In this document: piece after piece, positions 35,078 through 44,796 of the stretch
How positions within the stretch are numbered: position 1 is the first letter of the stretch
Layout of the letters: every line of letters begins with the position of its first letter
NCBI GenBank assembly: GCA_963576565.1
Contig: OY755045.1
Coordinates: 5,949,477 to 6,013,476 of the forward strand
Direction: 5' to 3'
DNA length: 64,000 nt
Source: Aspidapion aeneum
Taxonomy: Eukaryota; Arthropoda; Insecta; Coleoptera; Brentidae
Notes under the pieces: generated by a model
The model's database searches: none
Seen by the model: only the letters and a program-made list of their open reading frames with translations
What the model was told of the DNA's origin: nothing
Made by a program: the position numbers and the translations under genes

Positions 35078-36230
35078 CTTTGTTTATAAATAATCATGTT
35101 TATATATTATACTAAACAGAACAAAAAATAATTTAACTATATTAATAAATCAAGTTAAAAAAAAGATCGGTCTGAAAGCGTAAAATTAACGTATAAACCT
35201 CGTTATAAAAGAGTATTTTTACCCTTTAACGAATTGTAGCTTTCGCTACGCTCGTGCTAAAAACTTTTTACCTTGAAATAAAAAGTGTCACTTTTATCCC
35301 TTGGTATATATTATAAGAACAGGGCCCTCTTTAATCCTTATTTTAGCGATAAAACTGTCACTTTTTATCCTTAAAATTCAAAATAAAAGGCTCTATCAGA
35401 CATTATGTTTTTATTAAAGTAGCTGAAAACCACATAATTATAATTATAATTTAATTTTAGGGCAGCAAAATCCAAAAGTTTAAAAAATATCTCCTAAAAT
35501 TCGTAATTAGTGTCTTGTTAGCTATTGGCCAATTATATACCTCGCTACGCTCAGGCTACAAACTTTTTGCCTCGGGATAAGGTGTGACTTTTATTCCTTA
35601 ATATATAATGAGTATAATAATAGTATGTGTAGATGTATATGTATTTAGTACGTTATATTTTAAATATCTATAACACAAATTTGTTGTTTGGAGACAAATG
35701 TTAATGTTTAAAAATTAATTCCGGCCTTATTAGCAAAAAGTAGCAGCTAAATGTGACATCATTTTAAAAAGGAAGGTTCAATAAAAAACGACATGTGCAA
35801 ATTCGCCCGCGGCAGCGGGCGACAAGTTACTTTGTGTCCACGTATATTTTTAAAATTAAAGAAAATAATAAATTTTTGAAAGATTTTACAAAAATGGCAG
35901 TATGAAGAAAAACAACAAAAAATTTTGCATTTTTTTTATACGAGAATAATGTACTCACAATAGTGATTATCTGACATAATTAAAATTATTTTAATCAAAC
36001 TTGATCAACATTAAAAATTTTGGCAAAGTTGATTCATTTGTTTTCTTAAAATAACTACGCAACGTCAGTTTTCAAAACACGCTAACTTTGACAAGGTGTT
36101 TTATTCATTTGTTTGACGTTTGACAATCCGAAGCTAACTTGCTGTGGTACAGCGATTATTAATAAATAGTTTTTAGTAAAAATATCTCCGATATTAGATA
36201 AATGAGTTCTGCACTAAATCGCATGTTTTC
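35078..36230. other. No recognised feature
   Basis: AT-rich. The phrases 'gctacgctcgtgctaaaaac' and 'cgctacgctcaggctacaaac' (35245, 35542) are a diverged repeat pair. Confidence 0.4.
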
Positions 36231-36509
36231 TTGATTTTGCCCCTCTGTGTGTCGCGTATTACATTTATCGTTCAGGAAGAAGTACAGATGGGTCAATGGT
36301 ATTTCGGGGGAAGGTATATTTCAAGCCGTAGCACGGTCCAAAAACTAGTGACCCCTTTCCAACGAACAGGATATATCAATTTTTGCCACAAATGCAGTGG
36401 TCGAGAGGCACCTCCTGTTCGTGAAATGGAAGAGGAAAGGGAACGGCGCAAAACTATGATTTGTGCCGCAGCAGAAGCTTTGAAAGGCAATTGCTTACTG
36501 TTTCAGTAA
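36231..36509 (+). CDS. Small ORF with a weak helix-turn-helix transposon-like signature
   Basis: 92 residues. The stretch STVQKLVTPFQRTGYI followed by SGREAPPVREME resembles the helix-turn-helix-plus-'SGRPP' pattern of several mobile-element proteins (the DUF4817-like type with a 'TGS...SGRPR' motif). It starts abruptly with no recognisable upstream part and ends at a TAA at 36507. The likely alternative is a chance frame or a decayed exon. I would not assign a function. Confidence 0.25.
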   Translation: MILPLCVSRITFIVQEEVQMGQWYFGGRYISSRSTVQKLVTPFQRTGYINFCHKCSGREAPPVREMEEERERRKTMICAAAEALKGNCLLFQ

Positions 36510-37660
36510 GGCAATTGCAATGTTTAAAAAAACATTTTCAAACTAGTAAGAACCTTTCATTTTGAAATTTGTATTAGAGACACGGCTTTACTTTTATCTC
36601 AATTAATTTTACGGAATACCATTTTTGCGGACTTGGCTTTTCTTTACATGAAATGTTTCTGTTATGATTATTATATATTTAGTTCTCTTAATACTCATAT
36701 TCATTTTAATAATATTTGTAAATCTTGTAAATTGTCATCGGTATTATCGTTATATCGTAGGTTGTTTAAAACTTCATCACCAATAGGCTTAAACTGTTTT
36801 GTTTTTTTGTTTCAAAAAAAGAAAATAGGTGATGTTCTTAATTAAAAAACCATGTAAAATCCAAAATAACTCGACCAAACAGCTGAACTAGAAAATTATT
36901 TGGCATAAGAGCAATATGTTCTGTATTTTCACTGGTATTGTAACTATACAATGTTGTAGCAATAATATGTCACTGTTTGTAAAAGAACAACACATACACA
37001 CGCGCTTACAAACAATATTAATTGTAACTTGTAGCTGAGATTTTCAAAAAATAACTGTCCTAATTAATAAAAACATCCGATCTGTGTATCTATTCTTCAA
37101 ACTAGGGGAAAAAAAAGTTTAGTTACTTATTTTCTATTCGTACAAGAAGCAGTGAAGAAATATTAAAATTTGATCATTCTTTAATTGATAATTTAATCAT
37201 AAAGTATCAATAAACCCCAAAAGGAATTTAGCAAAGACTTGAATACTAACTAGAAATTAATACCCGGTATGTATGTGTTTGTATTCGTGTTCCTCGCGCC
37301 TAACTGGACCCAAATTCAGTTCACCGTAGATGCCGCATTTTAATTACGAAATATAGAAAGAGAGAACGACATGTACCTATGGAGTTTAACAGTACACAGA
37401 ATCTGGGTCTTAGTTCGATTTGTGCACTTGTGAATCAACCCGGGTTACAGTTGGTTGTTAAAGCTAGCTTATGTGCACCCTAAATTAGTGCAATGAGACA
37501 ACTTGACGTTGTTGGTCGGGCCGTATTGTTTTGATTTCGACGATTTCGTAGTTAGAAAAGTTACGCCATTGGCATCAACAACAGTTTTGCCCTCAGACTC
37601 CTTAATGCCCTCGAAACCTCCATACATTACTATTCACGCCCTTGTTGGTACAAAAGGAAC
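36510..37660. other. No recognised feature
   Basis: About 1.1 kb without a supported gene or repeat. Confidence 0.5.
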
Positions 37661-38067
37661 TACAGTGTATTCCGGTTATAACACATCCTCAAGGGATCAG
37701 AAAATGTGTTTTTTATAAGCGGACGTACGTTATAAAAAAAACACAATTAAAAAGTTATGTTAGAACGTACATTTTTTATTTGAAATAAAATGGTTGTTTT
37801 TGACAAGTTCTTTTGCCTACCAACTTCCACTTTACTGATGCCTCTCTCAATACTATTAATAATCTCTATGTTTTCTTTTACAGTTTTAGATTTGCGTCAA
37901 AAACACACAATCGTACTAGACCATTTTTCCATACAGGAATAATGTCGAAACTTACGGTCTGCCGCCTGCAACTCTCGTTCGAATGAGAAAACCGCGGAAT
38001 TGATTATTGAAAAATCTCCGAATATTTCGGGGAATCACCGGTAATATTCCGGGTTTAACGTACAGTC

Positions 38068-39465
38068 CGCAGCCAACGATAAAGACCGGCCATGGCGCGT
38101 TATAAGCAAGTCAGCGGTCACGTGATCTTAGGAGTCCCAGGATTCTTATTGTATTGCTTAATATATTATATGTTTTTACACAATTTAAAAAAATTAACAA
38201 AAAATTTTTGTTCTTTTATAGGCAAAAATTGAAAAAAATATTTTGCTGATATATGTGTTTATTATGGAATCTATAAAATAAAAAATTATACAAAATTTGC
38301 ACTCTAATATCTTCAGGTACATATATTAGGTACATAATATCGTTAGTAACTTCAAATCTATACAAGTTTTCAAAATTGGACATATCAAATCTAAGCTTTT
38401 AGTTTTTTAATTTTTCTTTGACTGTCATCATTTTTGAGTTCTTATTCAAAGATTTATTAGCAGACACTAAATCATTGTGCTTTTTAATAAAACTATTTTA
38501 AAAAACTTTACATGCCTTTAAACTAATTTTTTCAAGCTTTGACAATAGTTGTTCTCCACAAAAACACTCGCTAGAGTTATCTGAAGAAAAATTTTCAATA
38601 TAAAACATTTCACAATAATTTATTAAAAAGAAGATTTTATGAATAAGTAAGATGGTTTTCCCATCCCATCCCATTCAGTAGTGGTCGTCAATAATTTTTT
38701 GAAAAATTACCCAGCACAAAGTTTAATATCTATTTCAATAAAGTGTAAGTTAACTACCAACTCATGTTCTTTTAAAAGCTCTATCTTACTTTTTAAATAT
38801 TTCACACGACCAGAGAGATTACTATCTGTTAACAATATTTTACAAATCAGTTTTTTAATATTGCGAGGGTGCGGAAGACTTAGAATTGTAAATTGACGTG
38901 TATGCACTGGATAACTGGATAAACAAAGATGAAGCCAACATTAAAGTGTATCCACCATATCTTCGATTCTCAATTTTTCAAGATAGCTAATTGTTCAATA
39001 AGAAATGACAACTGAACACATTTTTCACTCTCACTATCGAAAATGTCACTAAGGATGTGTATTACTTGATCAATCTTATCCAAGATTTTATCTTTTACCA
39101 CTTCTTTCCCGTTTGCATTATATTAGGTTTCAGGTTTATAGTTAGACCGACAAGGAACAACAATAATCACACGTTCGCGGCATTGTTTATCTTATAGGTA
39201 TTTTCTTTATAATTTACTCATTAGCCATTAATTATTTTAACGCAGCCCACTACAGTCTTTTTCGTGGGCTGCGTTATTTTAATAACTTTGATAAAATTCA
39301 CATAAAATTCGTGCCCGAATTAAAAAAAAATCAACGTAAACAAACATACCAAAAATGAACACACACATGTTTTATAATGACAGCGGGCCGTGAGGCGTTT
39401 TTTTGTGAGACTCCTACGGTCACGTGATATTTCCGCCCCCGGGCCGGTCTTTCTCGTGGGCTGCG
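38068..39465 (-). mobile_element. P-element-superfamily remnant
   Basis: TIRs of about 24 bp starting CGCAGCC, with AAAGACCGGCC at the inner end, match at 22 of 24 positions. An exact 8-bp duplication GTACAGTC lies at 38060-38067 and 39466-39473. An 8-bp duplication is what P elements make. A second, internal TIR-like palindrome (cgcagcccac...gtgggctgcg) is at 39244-39276. The protein remnant agrees with the P/THAP9 family. It is interrupted by stops and no longer functional. Confidence 0.7.
38330..39125 (-). pseudogene. Degenerate P/THAP9-like transposase
   Basis: Read on the minus strand in broken frames: near 39110-38960 DKIDQVIHILSDIFDSESEK; at 38907-38707 LPHPRNIKKLICKILL, then YLKSKIELLKEHELVVNLHF and IEIDIK. 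Near 38620-38400 a frame reads NSSECFCGEQLLSKLEK. 'LPHPR' followed about 30 residues on by a leucine-rich YLK segment and an [I/D]E[I]xxK block is the pattern before and at the first catalytic aspartate of P/THAP9 transposases. Here the aspartate position reads IEID, so the catalytic residue may be lost. Multiple stops; identity is from memory of the family. Confidence 0.5.
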
Positions 39466-39493
39466 GTACAGTCGTACGTTACAACCGAAATAT

Positions 39494-39935
39494 TAGATAG
39501 TTTAAGTTGTGCGACGTATTTTTACGTAAGCATGAAATTTGACAGTTACGCAAGCGCACTTCGTCACACCGTCGTCAAAGTCACGTTAGGAGCTTACGTA
39601 TTTACGTTAGCTTACGGCAGTCTGCGGGCACCTTAACGTTACCAAAGAATAGAATTGGTTGATTGACGGATCGAAAAATGAGGCCTAGACGATAATTTCC
39701 GCTTCCAGTACAAACGATTCTTTGCAAATCTATTCCTACTGTAGTTGAAAAGACAAAAAACAAAATTGTAGCATGAAAAAAACACAGTGCCGAATTCCAT
39801 ATTCTCTGTTATTAGTAGACTTGTTATGGTAACGTAAAAACATTCAACTTAAACTCAAATTTGAAACCAAACGTAGAGCGCTTAACGTGCAGTTTTACGT
39901 AAAAATACGTAGCAAAACTTAAACTATCTATTATA
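39494..39935. mobile_element. MITE-like inverted-repeat element
   Basis: 'tagatagtttaagtt' at the left and its complement 'aaacttaaactatcta' at the right begin an inverted repeat of about 35 bp that includes 'cgtatttttacgtaa'. The centre contains repeated 'ttacgt' motifs. Non-coding. Confidence 0.55.
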
Positions 39936-40067
39936 AGGAAATTAGTCAAAATATGGTACGTTATAACCGAAGTAGAAGGTACAAAAGGTACGTAATATCC
40001 GGTAAAAAAAGAACGTAATAACCGAAAGTACGTTATAACCCAGGTACGTTATAACCGGAGTACACTG

Positions 40068-40411
40068 TATTCTATTTCTATAGTACTATTTTTTTCATTA
40101 ATGGATGAACTAAATAATAAACCATGTTATTTTTAATATTCTTTGTAATATTTTTAGCCTAAGGCATTAGTAAGAGGAAAAATTAGTGTGGGAGACCCAT
40201 CCTAGAGAGAGCAAATTTAAAAATTTCAATCGTGAACTAAATTAGACTGTGCCAACATTAAGTCCAAATTATTTAACAGCTATAACGAAGATTTCTGTTT
40301 TGTGCCAACTGTATTAAACCCCTTGACAGATTTTCCAAATACTTTTTTGATTATACAGAGTATATTTTAAATGATGCACTAAACTTTAAGGGTAGATGGA
40401 GAAGGTCAAAA
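40068..40411. other. No recognised feature
   Basis: AT-rich sequence. Confidence 0.5.
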
Positions 40412-40622
40412 ATAGAACTCCAGACTCAATTACCTTTCGTTTGATATCACACACGCCATATTTTCACATAAACTCTAATTTTTGAAAGCTACCCCTACCC
40501 TTTTATTTGCTTTGTGTTCGTTGGATTTTGTTCATTTTTAAATGGAAGCATCTCGACCTAAGACCCAGCCGTTAGAGACAGACATACAGACAGACAGACA
40601 GACAAATAGACAGACAGACAGT
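40412..40622 (+). mobile_element. Family M fragment, copy 4
   Basis: Internal part only: 'ccagactcaattacctttcg', 'tcacacacgccatattttca', then a short ACAG tract (40573-40622). Both hairpin ends are missing, and a block before the ACAG tract is deleted. It directly abuts a family J copy. Confidence 0.65.
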
Positions 40623-40629
40623 TCAAATA

Positions 40630-40905
40630 ATCATACAAGTGTTCGTGGCTAATCGAATCGGGTAAAAAGAAGTTTTTGTTTCTCTCATATTTTTCCGTGG
40701 GTAGCTCGAAAGCTGAACCTCACAGGGGTCCAAGATCTAATGGACACCTAATAAGTGTTGACAGTTAACTGTTTCGTCCTTATGGGACTCCTCAGAACAT
40801 TGCTTGGTCAATGTGACACCCCTGCGAAGTTAATTAAAAGGTTTTGTCTCTAATCTTATGTCTATAATAAGAAAACCCTCGCGCCATCTACCGAGATACG
40901 AGAGA
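40630..40905 (-). mobile_element. Family J copy with a complete-looking hammerhead
   Basis: Plus-strand order is part of segment A (from 'gtggctaatcg', 40648; 'catatttttccgtgggtagc') then segment B with the ribozyme, breaking off near 40905 after 'taccgagatacgagag'. Compared with the 44183 copy it lacks the distal half of B. Non-coding. Confidence 0.7.
40754..40801 (-). ncRNA. Hammerhead ribozyme, type I, core intact
   Basis: Minus strand, 5' to 3': helix I strand AATGTT (40801-40796); CTGAGGA core box (40795-40789); helix II GTCC/GGAC closed by CATAA (40788-40776); GAAA box (40775-40772); helix III hairpin CAG-TTAA-CTG (40771-40762); U at 40761 able to pair with the last A of GAAA; cleavage-site C at 40760; helix I strand AACACT (40759-40754), pairing with AATGTT apart from one A-C mismatch. 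The open helix I and short closed helix III make it type I. All invariant core residues are there. Cleavage is predicted between 40760 and 40759. Confidence 0.75.
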
Positions 40906-41784
40906 GAGAGATAGTTCACTTGGAGTGTGCTAATGGGCTAGGAAAGTATCAGCAGCTACTTGGTGTAGTTTTTAGTTCATTTGTTGATAGATAAAGTCTA
41001 TTCGCCCTTCTTTTACATGCGCAAAGTGCTCGGATTAGCACCAGTTTCAGACTCATCATGGTCCCTTAGAGCAACCTCAAAAATCCCACAGAATTTTAAA
41101 CAGTCTATTAACCTACTAAGTATATGTCTATTTTTTGCGACATTTTCATTATGTTCGGTAATGTTTTGCCTATAGGTACTATTCAATTGGCACCTAATAT
41201 CAGTCTTGCTTAGCATAGAAAATTCTATGTGGTTATTTAAATAAATAGCACTTACTTTGTGTCTGTAACATTTCACTAAAGATCACACATTCCTTTTGCC
41301 ACCCACGCAGGATCACTTCGTGGATTGTTCAGAATAAGACAAATAAAGCAAAAAAAACATTTCGTTTTTCACAACCTCACAACCAGTTTTCAGCATCGTA
41401 TAATTTTTTATTACTTGTACTAAAATGTTGGTCAATTTTTAGGATTTTTAGGTCCGGTCTATGTGGCCCTAAAGATTTTATTTGTAATCGAAGTTCATAT
41501 GTCAAAGTATTTAAATTTGCACAGTTAATTATGTAATCGACGGTATTTATTTTCATTTTATAAACAAACTTTTTTTTTATTATTTTTTTATTTGTCAAAC
41601 ACACTGTGTTTTTTTTATTACAATCTAGTCAGTAAGACTAATTAGCAATTTTGTTTTAACTTAATTTACTAGAAAAGTCAGATTTAAACTTAGGGTTTAC
41701 TCAACAATTCTCCCCGCTTTGTTTAGTCTGTAACTCACAATTGTGTTGTGTTTATAGCATTATTTTGTTTTATGTGTAATTCAC
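40906..41784. other. No recognised feature
   Basis: 'gtgctaatgggctaggaa' at 40928 is shared with the end of repeat H. Otherwise nothing is supported. Confidence 0.45.
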
Positions 41785-42162
41785 TTAGTTTACTAGCTCA
41801 AACGGCTTCACTCTTTTTAGTCTTCGAACTAGCATAGTATTGTATAGAAGCTGAATTGCTTCCACATTCACATGCCGATGGAGTCTATCTTCATGGCTTT
41901 TTGCGTACTTTTTTATAGTCTCTGCTACAGTTTCGATTTTTAGATCTCGATGAAGGTCACTATTTCGAACGTACCAAGGTGCATTCACAATGTTTCTTAA
42001 TACTTTATTTTGAAATCTCTGTACAACTAAAATGTTACTCTCTTTAGCACAACCCCATAGTTGAATACCATATGTCCATACTGGTTTCAGTATTTGTCTA
42101 TAAAGCAGTAACTTATTATGAATTGTTAAATTGGACTTCCTTCCAATTAGCCAGTTCATTTT
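41785..42162 (-). pseudogene. jockey-like LINE ORF2, C-terminal fragment
   Basis: 124 residues open to the stop: MNWLIGRKSNLTIHNKLLLY, then LKPVWTYGIQLWGCA and QRFQNKVLRNIVNAPWYVRN and LHRDL. This is the conserved region after the reverse transcriptase in jockey-clade ORF2 proteins. The polymerase domain is absent (5' truncation near 42165). The single long frame without stops suggests a fairly young insertion. A plausible target duplication was not found. Confidence 0.85.
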
Positions 42163-42169
42163 TCTATAC

Positions 42170-43029
42170 CTTATTATTAATTAAATTATTATAAACAAAC
42201 GACAACAAAAACAATGACACACGACCGGCAATGTTTTTACTACTGACAGCCCAAATCAAAACAAACTCATATGTCTTCACTAAGGAAAGAACCCGCATCG
42301 TGTAGAAGAGCAACGGACGTTTCCGCACGATGATGATGGCCGACTTCAACTAAAACAAACATTCCTCCCGCCCCCGCTTGAAAACATCCATCCATACCCC
42401 GCTAAAAAACGGGTGAAATTGAAACCTTGCCCCGCGCGGCGCTGCCGGCTTGTAATTATTTACGCTAAAAAAGTTTACCTAATTAATCGCTTGTTGTTAA
42501 CCACAGATAATAAAAAGAACTAGACAATTATTATTTTTTTTAAATAAATCAATTAAAAATACTGTTTGTTGTCTAGTTTTTGGAGGGCGCTGCCCCGTTG
42601 CCCTCCCTGTAGCAGCCGCCACTGCTTGCCCCCCCCCTCTAGTTGCGCTCCAGGGGTGTATGCTCGCCAATTCAAGTAATCGTACCTACACTAATCTATA
42701 AATTCCTTCTTCTAGCAAATTGAAAAATAATGAAAAAGTAAGCCCGTACTTTAAAGTCCGCTGCGTGGCAATTAGCCTTTAATCTTTATTGCACCTGTTG
42801 GGAAATCCGTTTTTCTAAATTAAAGGTGATTTTCCTTAAACAGCGAACGCGCAGTGTTTTTATTCGACAGCCCTTTGTTAATGCTGACGCATGCTTTTAA
42901 TTAAACTCTAACTACTATTAGCCTGTTTTTGTTTACTTCACCAAAATCGATAAAAAAACTCTTTTTTTATCAAGGCGGGTCGGGTCAAATTTGGTACAGT
43001 TGCTAAGAATAATGCATTCAATAACATAC
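42170..43029. other. No recognised feature
   Basis: Contains two C/G-rich tracts (42362-42440, 42585-42645), one ending in 'cagccgccactg', which looks like a hAT right end. No partner was found. Confidence 0.4.
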
Positions 43030-44180
43030 TAAGATACTCTGCTAATATATGGGCTATAAACCTAAGCTCACACTAGGTACTATAGTTCAACTCCAGATTC
43101 AATTATCTTTCGTTTGATACCACACAAGCCATGCTTTGACTTAAACTCTAATTTTTGAAATCTACCCCCACCGGTTTTTTTAAAATAAACTAAAATGTAT
43201 TTTGTTTAACTCCAGACTCAATTACCTTTCGTTTGATATTGTTGGGTAGGATTTCATTTTAAATCGAACCCTTAAACGAGGGTACCGTAGTAGATTTCTT
43301 ATGTGAATAAAATAAATATGAAACAGTTTTAAAAACGTTACAAACTTTAATGAATACAAAATAAAACTCTGTTGCAATTTACAAATTGTTACAAGACTTT
43401 TCTTATGTCCTATAAAACAAACAAGACCCAAAATATTAAAATAAAACTTTAACTTACCAAAATAACAAACTTCAAAATATTCTTTAAATATAAAAATCTT
43501 ATGTTTCTTTACTGACAATTAATTTTAGAGGTTTTAGTTAAATTCAATAAAACTTAGAATGTAACTACCGACTTGTCTTCTCAAAGTTTGGGTTTTTATA
43601 AAGGGTAGGTTGGACCTAAATAATCCATTATCCCCTCTTTGAAGAGCTTGGAGGAACCAAGTCAGTGGCGTTGCTGATAATCCTAAAATTTACTTTACAT
43701 TCTAGCTAATGAGCTAAACAAGATAAGCCAAACAAAAACAGAGATAAAATACATTTTATAGACAACATTTTCTTATCTCACAGTTTTTCCATGTCCAACC
43801 ACTTTAAAGGGAAAACCCTCTCGCTACTTGCTGTATCCCCACGCTCAACCATTACGACTCCCACTCTAGACTTTTCAATAGTTTTTCTCGCCATAACCAT
43901 CTGCTGTGTGGTAGGCGGCAACCAAATGTTTTCTATTTTGGAGGGAGGCGGAACCACTTTCTCATCTTAACAGAACCATAATTGTGTTTGTCGCTTTTCC
44001 AACATGGTTTCGTACAGTGGCACAGTCAGGGGTTATTTGCATTCCTGACAATATCACACACGCCATATTTTCACATAAACTCTAATTTTTGAAATCTACC
44101 CCCGCCCTTTTATTGGGCTTGCGTTTGATGAATTTTGTTCATTTTTAAATGGAACCATCTCGACCCAAGACCCAGTCTAG
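43030..44180 (+). mobile_element. Family M copy 5, split by a solo LTR
   Basis: 43034 'tactctgctaatatatggg' and the hairpin start, with part of the first repeat missing, run to 43239. After the LTR, 'tcacacacgccatattttca' to 'cgacccaagacccag' continue to about 44180, where the copy ends next to a family J unit. The microsatellite and terminal hairpin are missing. Confidence 0.7.
43240..44050. mobile_element. Solo LTR of an LTR retrotransposon
   Basis: 811 bp beginning TGTTGGGTAG and ending CCTGACA (TG...CA), flanked by a 4-bp duplication ATAT (43236-43239, 44051-44054). Removing it with one ATAT restores 'gtttgatatcacacacg', the uninterrupted family M sequence. Length and duplication fit a Gypsy or BEL LTR. 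No internal coding region is present, so this is a recombined solo LTR. Strand was not determined. Confidence 0.75.
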
Positions 44181-44182
44181 GC

Positions 44183-44620
44183 TTAAAAATTTCGCTGATT
44201 GCTCACGTGTCTGATGGCAGGTAAAAACGCAATTAGCGTTGATCTGGCCTGAAAGGCAGAAGAGCTGTGCATAGCAGTTTATTTTCGCCTGCTCTTGTTT
44301 TGGTTTCTTTCGTATCTCGGTAGATGGCGCTTCTTGCGAAAGTTTTCTCACTATTTACATAGAATTAGAGACAAAACCGTCTAATTAACTTCGCAAGAGT
44401 GTCACAATGACCAAGCAGTGTTCAGAGGAGTCCCATAAGGACGAAACAGTTAACTGTCAACACTTATTAGGCGTCCATTGGATCCTGGACCCCCGTGAGG
44501 TTAAGCTTTCAAGCTACCCACGGAAAAATATGAGAGAAACAAAAACTCCTCTTTACCCGATTAGCCACGAAACTTGTTTGATTTTTAAATTCACGGGTAA
44601 TAAATTTCACGTTTGATAAA
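44183..44620 (+). mobile_element. Family J, near-complete B-A unit
   Basis: Starts ggcttaaaaatttcgctg (segment B, through 'gcgttgatctggcctgaaag' and 'gtatctcggtagatggcgc'), reaches the hammerhead, then segment A ('cccccgtgaggttaagcttt', 'attcacgggtaataaatttc'). It is about 438 bp, the most complete unit here. No protein is encoded; the short open frames are not conserved between copies. Confidence 0.7.
44419..44466 (+). ncRNA. Hammerhead ribozyme, one core substitution
   Basis: AGTGTT (44419-44424) pairs perfectly with AACACT (44461-44466) for helix I. Helix II and loop (44432-44444), GAAA (44445-44448), CAG-TTAA-CTG and the cleavage C (44460) are intact. The core box is CAGAGGA (44425-44431) instead of CTGAGGA, so the invariant U is lost and activity should be abolished. 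Confidence 0.65.
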
Positions 44621-44796
44621 TAAATAATTAGACATCTACTCTTTTATAATTATATTACTGAATGTTGCTTATTACAAAATTACATAAACATTAACAATAA
44701 CAATGTAAAAATTAAATAAAAATACAAATAAAATAAAGTAAAGGTAAAAATCCACACCCTCACATCCTTCGATAAAATAATAAAATTAAAAAAAAA

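Larger units (their letters stand above)
37663..40067. mobile_element. pogo-like element interrupted by a P-superfamily element
   Basis: Left end CAGTGTATTCCGGTTATAAC, right end the complement of CAGTGTACTCCGGTTATAAC (one mismatch in 20). TA on both sides. The motif 'acgttataacc' recurs near both ends. Without the P-like insertion it is only about 1 kb and non-coding. A separate 35-bp inverted repeat pair at 39494-39935 marks a further MITE inside. Confidence 0.8.

Noticed and set aside
42585..42645. hAT-like end 'cagccgccactg'
   Set aside because: No matching left end or 8-bp duplication could be found.
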